From Bacteroidales bacterium (lineage in GTDB: Bacteria; Bacteroidota; Bacteroidia; Bacteroidales; UBA7960), in the NCBI GenBank assembly GCA_003559855.1, contig PWJZ01000109.1:1-57572 (forward strand): a DNA stretch of 57,572 bases, written 5' to 3'. Position numbers and translations under genes: made by a program. Position 1 is the stretch's first letter, and each line of letters opens with the position of its first letter. The notes below the pieces were generated by a model. It saw nothing but the letters and a program-made list of their open reading frames with translations, searched no databases and was not told where the DNA came from. Shown one piece after another: positions 37,207-46,443 of the stretch.

Positions 37207-37797
37207 TTATTTATTCAATGGTTCATCAGTATAAAATTCAGCCTTAAATATCAGTTCCTCTTCATATTGAAGGCAATATGCCATAGTTTTCATATCTTCT
37301 GTTAATGTGAAGGCCCATTCGTGTCCGGGGGCATTTTCGAGCAGTTCGATGGTGTAATCGTCGGGAGGGAAATACTGCGAAAATTCTGTTGATTTATTGG
37401 GGTTTGAAAATCCGCCATACATTGTGATCTCTTCGGGAGTTCCATCTTCGTACCGATGGTCATGGCGCAGCCTGAGCCTGCCGTCCTCTGCAAGCAGCAA
37501 CCATGTGCGTGACTTGTCTTTGCCGATATGAAACGGAATGCTTATCTTTTCATCCGTACACGATTCAAAATGAATTACCATTTTTTCTCCGGCAAAATTT
37601 TCCCTGCCTTCTGTCATATAGATTTGCCTGCCTTCAAACTTTTTTCCGCACAACGAAGATATACGGTCAAAAAACTTCTTTTCATCACCGCTCAAGGCAA
37701 CAAGATCATCATCATCAATCTTTTCTTCTTCCGTAACCGGGCCGCAAGCCAACATAATTGATACAAACAGCGTAAATAGCAATGATTTTTTTATCAT
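37207..37797 (-). CDS. Hypothetical lipoprotein
   Basis: Not recognised as a known family. The 196 residues begin MIKKSLLFTLFVSIMLACG, with lipobox MLAC and a lipid-bearing Cys at residue 18. A short acidic linker (EEEKIDDDD) follows, then a compact beta-rich domain with two Cys (SSLCGKKFEGRQ, HFESCTDEKI). It is likely anchored to the outer membrane facing the periplasm. It precedes the TonB-domain gene by 64 bases, with a hairpin between them. Confidence 0.8.
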   Translation of the reverse strand: MIKKSLLFTLFVSIMLACGPVTEEEKIDDDDLVALSGDEKKFFDRISSLCGKKFEGRQIYMTEGRENFAGEKMVIHFESCTDEKISIPFHIGKDKSRTWLLLAEDGRLRLRHDHRYEDGTPEEITMYGGFSNPNKSTEFSQYFPPDDYTIELLENAPGHEWAFTLTEDMKTMAYCLQYEEELIFKAEFYTDEPLNK

Positions 37798-37999
37798 ATC
37801 TCAAAAATTTTTAAAATGAAACGGCACATATTTGAAGGATCCCGATTCTTCCGGCTTCAAATCAGTGCAATATCATTATTGTCAGTTAATATATTTATTA
37901 CAAAATTAACAAAATATAAATCCGGCTTAATTCTTTTTTCAGGAATATCAAAATATTTGCCGGTCGGCGATTTTATTTTGAAAGCATTTTATTGATGGT

Positions 38000-39328
38000 C
38001 TATTCATACCTTAATGATTCAACGGGGTCTTTTAGTGCTGCTTTTCGTGCGGGCATATAGCCAAACACTATTCCGACCATTGCAGCCACACCGAATGATA
38101 TCAATACCGATTGAAAAGTAACTATGGTCAGTATTCCGGCAACATCCATTATTGCCCTTGATATAAACAGCCCGAGGAAAATGCCTGCAATGCCACCTGT
38201 GATGCTTATAAGGGTTGATTCCGATAAAAACTGCAATATGACATCTTTCTTTTTAGCGCCAACAGCCAACCGTACCCCTATTTCTTTGGTACGCTCAACC
38301 ACCGATGCCAGCATGATATTCATAATGCCTATACCGCCTACCAGCAATGATATCCCTGCAATAGCACCCAAAACTATATTGAAAATATCTTTTGTACGTT
38401 GCTCTTGTTGTAAAAGCAATTCAGGGATTATAACCTCAAAATCTTCAACTTCATTATGCCTGCGTTTTAACATTCGCTCTATAATTTCTGCCGTCGGTAC
38501 AAGCTGTTCCGATTTTTCCACCTGTATAACTATCCTGTCGAGCTGATTGTAATTGACCGGAGTATCGTCCTGATCGTCGTTTCGTCTTCCTCTCATGGTT
38601 TGCGCACGTGCTTTCTGAATATCGGATGCAGTAATAAATGACCTGTCTTTATATCTTAACAAAAGTGTTCTTACAGGCACGTACACAACATTGTTAAATT
38701 CGCTTATGCCAAGATCGTCGGTAACATCTTCCGACACAGCCCGGTCTTCTGCAACGCCAATTACCGTATGCCAAACATTACCGCATTTGATTTGCTGTCC
38801 TATGGGATTTTCATTTCCAAAGAAAACCGATCTCACGTTGTTTCCAATTACTGCCACAGGAGCGCCATTATCGAGTTGTTTCTGTGTAAACATTTTACCC
38901 TGCCAAATCTCATAATTAAACACACTAAAGAAATCAGGCGTTACACCCGATAATCTGACCGGTTGTCTTATGCCCCTGTTAATGGCATACATGCTCATTG
39001 TAGTTTCAGGGCTGACCTGCCTGACAGTAGGCAATAACTCCTTAATACTCGCTGCATCGTCGAGAGTAAGCCCCGGAGAAAACCTCCCTTGTAATATTTC
39101 ATCATAGTCGCCGCCTTGAACCGGACGTACTATAATATTGTTAACGCCGACCAGCTTCATCTGCTCGAGTATCTCATGACGCGCACCACTGCCTATGGCA
39201 AGCATGGCAATTACCGCAGAAACACCAAATATGACACCCAAAGCGGTGAGCAACGAACGAAACTTGTTCTGAAAAACACCCTCTAAAGCAACATTAATAT
39301 TATATAAGTATCTGCCTGCTTTAAACAC
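38000..39328 (-). CDS. ABC transporter permease, MacB/FtsX type, without ATPase domain
   Basis: Inner-membrane mechanotransmission permease of 442 residues. There is one N-terminal membrane helix (LGVIFGVSAVIAMLAIGSG), a large periplasmic MacB-type core domain (residues about 55-280), and three C-terminal helices with the FtsX signature MNIMLASVVERTKEIGVRLAVGAKKKDV. MacB in E. coli has its ATPase fused at the N terminus; here it is absent, so a separate LolD/MacB-type ATPase is needed and none is in the window. The HlyD-type adaptor is upstream on the same strand. Likely export of a peptide, siderophore or antibiotic. Confidence 0.92.
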   Translation of the reverse strand: MFKAGRYLYNINVALEGVFQNKFRSLLTALGVIFGVSAVIAMLAIGSGARHEILEQMKLVGVNNIIVRPVQGGDYDEILQGRFSPGLTLDDAASIKELLPTVRQVSPETTMSMYAINRGIRQPVRLSGVTPDFFSVFNYEIWQGKMFTQKQLDNGAPVAVIGNNVRSVFFGNENPIGQQIKCGNVWHTVIGVAEDRAVSEDVTDDLGISEFNNVVYVPVRTLLLRYKDRSFITASDIQKARAQTMRGRRNDDQDDTPVNYNQLDRIVIQVEKSEQLVPTAEIIERMLKRRHNEVEDFEVIIPELLLQQEQRTKDIFNIVLGAIAGISLLVGGIGIMNIMLASVVERTKEIGVRLAVGAKKKDVILQFLSESTLISITGGIAGIFLGLFISRAIMDVAGILTIVTFQSVLISFGVAAMVGIVFGYMPARKAALKDPVESLRYE

Positions 39329-39723
39329 AATTTTTATTATGTATAGCTTTAATTAAACTGAATTACTTATTAAAAAACCTCTTTAAACCCCAACAAACCT
39401 AACACCTGTAAAACATAAATAAAAAATATCAAATATTAACCGAGCGTGCCGACCAACGGGAGACCACGACCGAAGGCAATAACATTGTGAGCTCACGAAA
39501 GCCAATTAAATAATAAATATGTGAGTAAATAAAATCCAATTTATAAAATACTAAATTTAAAACTATCAATTCGATTTTTTTCATTTTATAGTTGAAAATT
39601 TTTTAAACCTGTTTGGAATATTAAATTTTTGAAAATTGGACTTTATTTGAATTTTAACCATCGTGATTTGGGATTTTCACAAATGTTCATCTTAAGTTTA
39701 TCTTATTAGGTTTTTTTCTTCAT
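39329..39723. other. Gap with dispersed-repeat copy
   Basis: 395 bases between the adaptor and permease genes. Bases about 39438-39545 match, in reverse orientation, the region before hutI (53930-54020): both have CCGA, GAGACCACGA and GTGAGTAAATAAA. A GATTTGGGATTTTCACAAA word at 39664-39682 belongs to a second dispersed family. No gene was seen. Confidence 0.5.
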
Positions 39724-40974
39724 TTAAATATCTTCCAGTGCATAAAACCTAAGATTTTCAGGATCGCCAGGTATAGTGAGCCAAACCAGATCTCCTTCAT
39801 TTAATCCCTTTTTTATTATTATTTGATTTTCATTTCTTTTGCCTGTAGCAATTTGCTGACGCACAACCCTGTTTTGAGATTGTTTGAAAACATAATTAAC
39901 GGTATCTAATGTATGCAGGGCTTCGATGGGTACAAACAGCACATCGCTTATTTTGTCAGTTACGATCGTATTTTTAGTGGTCATTGCAGGTCTTAGTATG
40001 GTATCAAATTCATTTATCCGAATTTTAACCTCAAAGACCCGTGCATCAGAGCCCGGCCGTTGTTCTCCGATATTGGCAACCTCGGTTACCACACCTGTAA
40101 ATTTTTTGTCAGGAAATGCATCTACCATTATACCGGCTTTTTGGTCGGTACTGATCTTGCTTATATCTATTTCGTTTACATAAGTTTTCGACAACATGAC
40201 TGAAAAATCGGGCAAAGTTGCCACAACATTATCCCATGAGCTGATCTGTGATCCCACTGTAACCTTACTGCCATCCCAAGTTCTGCGGTAAATGACCATT
40301 CCGGCTTGCGGTGCTTTTATTTTAAACTCGTCAATAACGCTCAGCATATTCTCATAACGTCTCTTTTGCTGATTCAATGATGCAGTAACTTCCTGCATTT
40401 TAGCCCCTGCTTGCTCACGCCGGAGCTGGTAATTTTCCTTTGCTTGTTCGTACGCCCTTTGGGCTTTTTCAAGATTTATCTTTGCCTGCCTTATTGTAGC
40501 AGGCGGTTCAAATTTGGATTGTTCCAAAGTGATCTCAGCCTCTTCATATGCATACTCAAGATTTACCAATTCATTACGTGCATTGCGCAATTCGAGTGTG
40601 GTATCGAGCATTGTCTGGGTATAAAGGGTTTGAAGCTTCTCAAGTTCGGTTTCAAGATCTTTCAGACGATTGCTTATCTCTATCCGGTCAAGAGTGGCAA
40701 CCCAATCATCTTTTTCAACAACCGAACCTTCGGGTATAAGCTCAGCGATCTGAACATTCCAGATTCCAACAGTGCGTAATCCTCCCGGCCCTAAAATGTT
40801 TTTACTGGTTTTGGCTTCAAGTTCACCACTGGTGTGTACACTTATCACAAAATCACCCCGCTCAACAGGCACCTTGAGAATAACCTCGGTAGAAGCCTCA
40901 CGCCTCAAAAAGTACCACAATGCCAACACTATTAACGCAACAACTGATATAATTATGTATTTTTTGTATTTCAT
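39724..40974 (-). CDS. Efflux periplasmic adaptor subunit (HlyD/MacA-like)
   Basis: Membrane-fusion protein of 416 residues that bridges an inner-membrane pump to a TolC-like channel. An N-terminal membrane anchor (residues 5-23, KYIIISVVALIVLALWYFL) is followed by a lipoyl-like half, a long coiled coil (about 90-205, with LKDLETELEKLQ and YENMLSVIDEF), and beta-barrel domains with MVIYRRTWDGSKVTVGSQI. It lies upstream of the MacB-type permease on the same strand, so the two form one exporter together with an ATPase not found here. Confidence 0.93.
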   Translation of the reverse strand: MKYKKYIIISVVALIVLALWYFLRREASTEVILKVPVERGDFVISVHTSGELEAKTSKNILGPGGLRTVGIWNVQIAELIPEGSVVEKDDWVATLDRIEISNRLKDLETELEKLQTLYTQTMLDTTLELRNARNELVNLEYAYEEAEITLEQSKFEPPATIRQAKINLEKAQRAYEQAKENYQLRREQAGAKMQEVTASLNQQKRRYENMLSVIDEFKIKAPQAGMVIYRRTWDGSKVTVGSQISSWDNVVATLPDFSVMLSKTYVNEIDISKISTDQKAGIMVDAFPDKKFTGVVTEVANIGEQRPGSDARVFEVKIRINEFDTILRPAMTTKNTIVTDKISDVLFVPIEALHTLDTVNYVFKQSQNRVVRQQIATGKRNENQIIIKKGLNEGDLVWLTIPGDPENLRFYALEDI

Positions 40975-41183
40975 TATTTTTGATGATTAATGTACCCGGT
41001 ACAACCAGGTTCTCTTATGATTAATATTTAACAAAAAACCAAATATGCTGCCTCCGGCAGATCACAGAGACTTCACTGATAAGGACAATTTATTATCACG
41101 ATTTATTAATCTGCTATTATCAGCGTAATCTGCGGGATAACATTTTTCGTCGTATTTTCAATTATAAAAATCTGATTATTATT

Positions 41184-42968
41184 TCAATCAAAAATCTTTG
41201 TTTTCCTGATCCTGTTATACAATACCAACCCTGACAGCACAGCCGTGCCTGCCCAGATAGCAGCTTCGCTCCATTGGGCAAAGATAACCTTTCCTGTTGC
41301 AAATAACGTTGAATAGGTCATGAAAATTGCGCTTATCCAGCAGATGAACAGGTTGAGTATATTATAGTATTTTTCTTTTCTATTATTTTCAAAAGGTTTC
41401 CAAAAACCGTCGGGTTTGACTTTGTTATAGAATTTTTGAAGGACATTTTTATTAACAGGCATTGTAAGCCTGGTGACAATAACCCAGGCTATTGTAGTTA
41501 CGCCGACTGTAAAGAAGAATGAGCCTCTATGAATAATAAAGCTTTCCGGCATAACATTTTCAAGGTATAATTTTGCGAACCCATAGGCTATAAAAGGTGT
41601 AACGGTTGCCGTTATTTCGCTCCAGGCATTGATCCTCCACCAGTACCATCTTAATATCAGTACGAGTCCGAGCCCTGCGCCGCACTCAATGATAAACAAC
41701 CACAAGCCGCTGATGGTTGTCACCCTTGTGGTAACATATAACGCTATGAGCATTATCATAAGGGTAAAGATCCTATCTGACAATACATAATGTTTATCGG
41801 CGGCAATATCATTTGAAAAGACATTTTGCTTTATTATGAATCTTTTATAGAGGTCATTAACAAGGTAGCTTGCCCCCCAGTTGAGTTGTGTAGATATCGT
41901 ACTCATATACGCAGCCAGAAAAGCTGTAAGCAGCAGGCCTTTCAGCCCGGCAGGCAAATAATCTTTCATGGCAAGTACATATCCCATGCGTTTTTCATCA
42001 GCCTCCAGTTCCGGGTATAATATAATTGCTGCTAGTGCAACAATTATCCATGGCCATGGTCTGATACAATAATGAGCTATTTGAAAGAAAAGGGTTGACA
42101 TTACAGAGCTTTTTTCATCTTTACAGCTCATCATTCTTTGGGCGATATATCCGCCACCTCCGGGTTCGGCACCGGGATACCAGCTTGCCCACCATTGAAA
42201 ACCTATAAAAGCAAGAAATGCACCGATACTTATGCTGAGTGTGCCGGCAAGCGAACCTGTTTCAGCTCCCACTTTCGGAAAAAAACGAAATGTGGACTCA
42301 GGCAATTGCTCCTTCATTCCGCTTATGCCTCCAACTTGTTCGGTGTTTATTACCAAAAAAGCCAGCACTATGCTTGCACCCATGGCTATGACAAATTGCA
42401 CGGCATCAGTAGCCGCAACACCCCATAGCCCTGCCAAAGTCGAATATATAACAGTTAGCAGCATGATCCCGCCCACATACCATATAGCTTGCTGTGACGG
42501 GATTCCGAAAAAAACTTCTATGATAGTCATCATCGCCAGGTTCACCCACGCAATTATCATAACATTCATAAAAACGCCAAGATATACAGCTTTAAAACCC
42601 CTGAGAAAAGAAGCTTCAGTGCCGCTATAACGTATTTCAACAAGCTCCAGTTCGGTTAATATTTCTGCCCTTCGCCAGTTACGTGCAAAGAAAAAGGTGG
42701 TAAGCATGCCACCTATAAGCATATTCCACCACAGCCAGTTGCCGGAAATACCGCTTTCGCCCACAAGCTCCGTAACCGCAAGAGGCGTGTCGGCAGCAAA
42801 AGTAGTCGCAACCATCGATATACCCGCTATATACCATGGCAGGTTTCTCCCGCTTAGAAAATAAGCCGATAAACTTTTACTGCCTCTGCGCCTGAATCTT
42901 AAACCGATAGCCAGTGACAATAAAAGAAAACTTAGTATGATTAACCAGTCGAAAAAGGATAGGTGCAT
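41184..42968 (-). CDS. Sodium/solute symporter family transporter (SSS)
   Basis: Inner-membrane secondary transporter of 594 residues with about 13 membrane helices. It begins FDWLIILSFLLLSLAIGL and has the SSS block LSAYFLSGRNLPWYIAGISMVATTFAADTP, where helix 1 contributes to sodium binding, and LAAYMSTISTQLNWGASYLVND further on. This branch of SSS is widespread in Bacteroidota and often carries sugars, amino acids or organic acids; the substrate is not deducible. It stands alone between the adaptor and a histidine kinase on the same strand. Confidence 0.93.
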   Translation of the reverse strand: MHLSFFDWLIILSFLLLSLAIGLRFRRRGSKSLSAYFLSGRNLPWYIAGISMVATTFAADTPLAVTELVGESGISGNWLWWNMLIGGMLTTFFFARNWRRAEILTELELVEIRYSGTEASFLRGFKAVYLGVFMNVMIIAWVNLAMMTIIEVFFGIPSQQAIWYVGGIMLLTVIYSTLAGLWGVAATDAVQFVIAMGASIVLAFLVINTEQVGGISGMKEQLPESTFRFFPKVGAETGSLAGTLSISIGAFLAFIGFQWWASWYPGAEPGGGGYIAQRMMSCKDEKSSVMSTLFFQIAHYCIRPWPWIIVALAAIILYPELEADEKRMGYVLAMKDYLPAGLKGLLLTAFLAAYMSTISTQLNWGASYLVNDLYKRFIIKQNVFSNDIAADKHYVLSDRIFTLMIMLIALYVTTRVTTISGLWLFIIECGAGLGLVLILRWYWWRINAWSEITATVTPFIAYGFAKLYLENVMPESFIIHRGSFFFTVGVTTIAWVIVTRLTMPVNKNVLQKFYNKVKPDGFWKPFENNRKEKYYNILNLFICWISAIFMTYSTLFATGKVIFAQWSEAAIWAGTAVLSGLVLYNRIRKTKIFD

Positions 42969-43077
42969 TAATCGTATTGTCTGATTGGTAAATAAGGTTC
43001 AACTTTTCCAAAGATGCCTGTAAATACTGTTCTACGACAAAACATTTGATAGTTGACAAGCGGCAATTGGCGAAACC

Positions 43078-43905
43078 TCAATTTTTCTTTGTCCTTAGAG
43101 ACAAATAAACCTCAAAACAACTGCCTTTTCCCGGTTGGCTAATCAATTTAACGCGCCCTCCATGCTTTTCAACAATATGTTTCACATAAAACAACCCCAG
43201 GCCAAAGCCTTTAGTTTTCTGGTCATTAGTGCCGGATGCCCTGTAAAACTGCTTGAAAACATATTTATGATTTGCCGGTTCAATACCAATTCCCTTATCT
43301 GCTACAGCTACAACCAGGTACTGATAAGCATTACGCGTAAAAACCGAGATTTCGGCAGGTGCTTCAGAATACTTCCGGGCATTATCCAAAAGATTGTCAA
43401 AAACATTTGTCAGATGAGCCCTGTCTCCCTCAATAATATATTTTGAAGCACCGAAATTTGTATTTAATATGCCATTTTGCTGTTCAAGAAAAAACTCATG
43501 AATAAGCAAACTGTCTTCCAACAAAGCATGTATATCAAGCGTTTCTTTATGAAGCAACAATTCATCTCTTTCTATTCTTGCAAAATGAAGGAACAAATCA
43601 ACGGTCTGACTAATTCTTTTATTCTCCGTAATGATCATCTTAACCAGCCGTTGAGCATCATCACCGAGCGAATTCATCTCATGAAGCATCTCTGATGTCA
43701 ATGTTATAGTAGATAAAGGGGTTTTCATCTCGTGAACGGCATGATAAAAAAAGTTGTCTCTGATCTTAGCCTTGCGGCTTGTGTCAAGGTATAAAAATAA
43801 AAAAACAACCCCAAGTAAAAGAAATAATAGCATCAGGGCAATACAAAACCACAAAATAATCCCGGGCAAGAAAAAAATTATTATCAGGATGTTTAAAAAC
43901 AACAT
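43078..43905 (-). CDS. Membrane-bound sensor histidine kinase
   Basis: Two-component sensor of 275 residues. Two closely spaced N-terminal hydrophobic segments (about 3-18 and 20-40) leave almost no periplasmic sensor loop. The HisKA box is HAVHEMKTPLSTI with the phospho-acceptor His58. The ATP-binding domain has the N box FDNLLDNARKYS, G1 VADKGIGIEP, and GFGLGLFYVKHIVEKHGG. No response regulator lies next to it, so it is an orphan here. The signal is probably sensed in the membrane or by a partner. Confidence 0.93.
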   Translation of the reverse strand: MLFLNILIIIFFLPGIILWFCIALMLLFLLLGVVFLFLYLDTSRKAKIRDNFFYHAVHEMKTPLSTITLTSEMLHEMNSLGDDAQRLVKMIITENKRISQTVDLFLHFARIERDELLLHKETLDIHALLEDSLLIHEFFLEQQNGILNTNFGASKYIIEGDRAHLTNVFDNLLDNARKYSEAPAEISVFTRNAYQYLVVAVADKGIGIEPANHKYVFKQFYRASGTNDQKTKGFGLGLFYVKHIVEKHGGRVKLISQPGKGSCFEVYLSLRTKKN

Positions 43906-44117
43906 TTCTCAGATAACTTTATATAATATTTAAAGATTGCCAAAAATAGTTAAATACATTATATCTTTTACAAATATATTGTAAGTTTCTAACTGATATT
44001 ATAATATATTTTAAAATAAAGCTCCTTTAGCCTTATAATCTGCGTTTTAAAAGAATATTTTTTGCAATAAGCAACCGTTAGCAAAATGAATGTGTCTATA
44101 TTAAAAATTCCTAAATT

Positions 44118-44150
44118 AAAAAACCCAGTTTAGGATAATCCGGGTTTTTT
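44118..44150. terminator. Bidirectional rho-independent terminator in a divergent gap
   Basis: AAAAAACCCAG (44118-44128) pairs with CCGGGTTTTTT (44140-44150) with one mismatch, and T runs exist on both strands. It lies between the histidine kinase start (43905, minus) and accD (44371, plus), where neither gene needs a terminator. The rest of the 43906-44370 gap is AT-rich. Confidence 0.7.
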
Positions 44151-44344
44151 CTCAAACACCTTAATCTTTAACATATTTTCAAAGTTTTAACAGCAGGTTT
44201 TTAATTTTATTTTCAAAAAATCAACGTAATAAATTTATATTTGCAGCCTTAAATTTTAACTGAAATTTTTTGTAAATTTAATTTTTTTTTAATCCTCTTT
44301 TTATAGTTTTTCATTTGTAACAAAATATTAAGTTTGGCTGCTAA

Positions 44345-44352
44345 TAATTTTG
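44345..44352 (+). promoter_or_regulatory. Bacteroidota-type -7 promoter box before accD
   Basis: TAATTTTG matches the phylum consensus TAnnTTTG and lies 18 bases before the accD ATG at 44371. No good -33 box was found at the usual spacing. Confidence 0.4.
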
Positions 44353-44370
44353 AACCAAAAGAAGCTAATT

Positions 44371-45198
44371 ATGGCATGGTTAAATAAATCTGATACTGAA
44401 AAAAATTCACCGAGAAAAAGTTTATGGATAAAGTGCAAAAAGTGTCAATCTCATATTTTTGAAAATGAATGGATTAAGCATCTGAATGTTTGTCCGAATT
44501 GTAATTTCCATGGTAATATCACATCCGGTGAAAGGATTAATTTGATTTTTGACAAAAACACTTTTAAAGAATTAAATTCGAATATAGAGCCTGTTGATTC
44601 TTTAAAGTTTGTTGACCTTAAAGGCTCTTATAAGGATAAGTTTGAAGCCAACAAAAAGAAATCCGGTTTATCGGAAGCGGTTATAACCGGTTATGGTAAA
44701 ATCAACGGGATTGATGTTTCTGCGGCGGTAATGGATTTTCGTTATTTGGGAGGAAGTTTGGGAAGTGCTACGGGCGAAAAGATATTACGGGCATCAAATT
44801 ATTCTTATGAAAACAATATTCCCTATATAGTCTTTTCAGAGTCAGGTGGTGCGCGAATGCAGGAGGGTATCCTTTCATTAATGCAAATGGCAAAAACATG
44901 CAGTGGTATATCAAGGCTCAACAAAAAGAACATACCCTACATAAGTGTTTTGGCTAATCCCACTACAGGTGGTGTTACAGCAAGTTACGCCATGATGGGA
45001 GATATAAACATCGCCGAACCGTTTGCTGTTATCGGGTTTGCGGGAAGAAGGGTTATTGAGCAAACTATCAGCCAAAAACTGCCTGACGATTTTCAAACTG
45101 CCGAATATTTGCTTGAACATGGATTTGTTGATGCTATTGTTAACCGTAAAGATTTAAAAAATTACATCAGCAATATATTAAGCTTCTATAACCGTTGA
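44371..45198 (+). CDS. accD: Acetyl-CoA carboxylase carboxyltransferase beta subunit
   Basis: Half of the carboxyltransferase that moves CO2 from biotin to acetyl-CoA, giving malonyl-CoA for fatty-acid synthesis. The start at ATG 44371 (AWLNKSDTEK) gives 275 residues; a TTG 21 bases upstream would overlap the promoter box. The zinc ribbon is CKKC and CPNC (about residues 23-45). The crotonase-type core has SGGARMQEGILSLMQMAKT and NPTTGGVTASYAMMGDI. accA follows after 45 bases, so both halves are co-transcribed. Confidence 0.95.
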   Translation: MAWLNKSDTEKNSPRKSLWIKCKKCQSHIFENEWIKHLNVCPNCNFHGNITSGERINLIFDKNTFKELNSNIEPVDSLKFVDLKGSYKDKFEANKKKSGLSEAVITGYGKINGIDVSAAVMDFRYLGGSLGSATGEKILRASNYSYENNIPYIVFSESGGARMQEGILSLMQMAKTCSGISRLNKKNIPYISVLANPTTGGVTASYAMMGDINIAEPFAVIGFAGRRVIEQTISQKLPDDFQTAEYLLEHGFVDAIVNRKDLKNYISNILSFYNR

Positions 45199-45243
45199 TT
45201 TTTTATTTATTATTTTTACTTTTATTAAATAAAGGCAACAAGC

Positions 45244-46131
45244 ATGAGTAGCAAATCAAAAAAAAATAAAACAGATAAAGTCAAAAAAAATCAAAAACCC
45301 GGTTTAAGAAAAGCCGGTAATGGCTTGAGCCCCTGGGAAATTGTTAAAATCAGCAGGCATCCGGCCAGACCTGTTTTTCAAGACTATCTAAAGCTGATCT
45401 TTTACAATTTTATTGCGCTTCATGGCGACAGGCGTTTTGCCGATGACCCGGCAATAGCAGGTGGGTTTGCAAAAATAGAAGGAAATAAAATAATTGTTGT
45501 CGGGCACTATAAAGGTAAAAATACTGAGGAAAACATCGAAAGAAACTTTGGGATGGCTAAGCCCGAGGGATACAGAAAGGCTCTCAGGTTAATGAGATTA
45601 GCTGAACGGTTTAACATTCCTGTCGTCACAATAATTGATACTCCCGGCGCATTCCCGGGCATTGAGGCCGAAGAAAGAGGGCAGGCAGAATCAATAGCCA
45701 AAAACATTACAGAAATGGCTAAAATTAAAGTACCCATAGTCGCAGTCGTGATCGGCGAAGGCGGTAGTGGTGGCGCTCTGGGTATAGGAGTAGGCGACAA
45801 AATATTAATGCTTTCCAGGTCTATTTATTCAGTTATATCACCCGAAGGATGTGCTTCAATTTTGTGGAGAGACGCAGCCTATGCCCCTGATGCTGCCAAA
45901 GCTCTTAACCTTACTGCAGACGCACTCCTTAAACTTGACGTTATTGACGAAATTATTGAAGAACCCTCGAAAGGGGCTCATACGGGAATAAATAAAACTG
46001 CCGAAAATGTGAAAAAATCAATAATAAAAAATTTAAAATTATTAAGCAATTTATCCGTTGATGAATTATTGGAAAACAGATATAAGAAATATTCAAACAT
46101 GGGTAAGTTTGCTGATAAAAAGACTAGCTAG
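45244..46131 (+). CDS. accA: Acetyl-CoA carboxylase carboxyltransferase alpha subunit
   Basis: Partner of AccD in the carboxyltransferase. Its 295 residues carry a Lys-rich N terminus (KSKKNKTDKVKKNQK), then SPWEIVKISRHPARP, LHGDRRFADDPAIAGG, the oxyanion/CoA region IDTPGAFPGIEAEERGQ, and VIGEGGSGGALGIGVGD. The usual AccA N-terminal helices are shorter here, replaced by the basic tail. It ends in TAG, evidence that TAG is a normal stop in this genome. The 312-base gap to the next gene holds a palindrome. Confidence 0.95.
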   Translation: MSSKSKKNKTDKVKKNQKPGLRKAGNGLSPWEIVKISRHPARPVFQDYLKLIFYNFIALHGDRRFADDPAIAGGFAKIEGNKIIVVGHYKGKNTEENIERNFGMAKPEGYRKALRLMRLAERFNIPVVTIIDTPGAFPGIEAEERGQAESIAKNITEMAKIKVPIVAVVIGEGGSGGALGIGVGDKILMLSRSIYSVISPEGCASILWRDAAYAPDAAKALNLTADALLKLDVIDEIIEEPSKGAHTGINKTAENVKKSIIKNLKLLSNLSVDELLENRYKKYSNMGKFADKKTS

Positions 46132-46206
46132 TAAGTATGAGACGTAATTGTAATGTTGTGAAAAAGTGCTAATTATATTATGTCTATACAATTCTTTTTG
46201 ATTTAA

Positions 46207-46299
46207 GAACAAGGAACATCGATTTACGATTTATGAAGTTTTGCATAGTCAACTGATTTTCTTTCAACTTCTAAAATCAAAAATCGTTAATCCTTGTTC
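46207..46299. repeat. Imperfect palindrome between accA and the carboxyltransferase gene
   Basis: GAACAAGGA at 46207-46215 and its complement at 46291-46299 frame longer, looser arms (ACGATTT on the left, AAATCGT on the right). It may be a dispersed repeat or a transcript-processing structure. Nothing else is recognised in 46132-46443. Confidence 0.5.
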
Positions 46300-46443
46300 G
46301 ATATTCAAATTTGCATAACAATATCAAAAAAAAATAACTTTAAGACATAATTTAATTAGTTTAAAGGTTTAGAGGTTAAAGGATTGAGTTTTCGTATTGG
46401 TTATAAATTTAGAAAAATAATATGTTAAAATAAAGACATAAAC

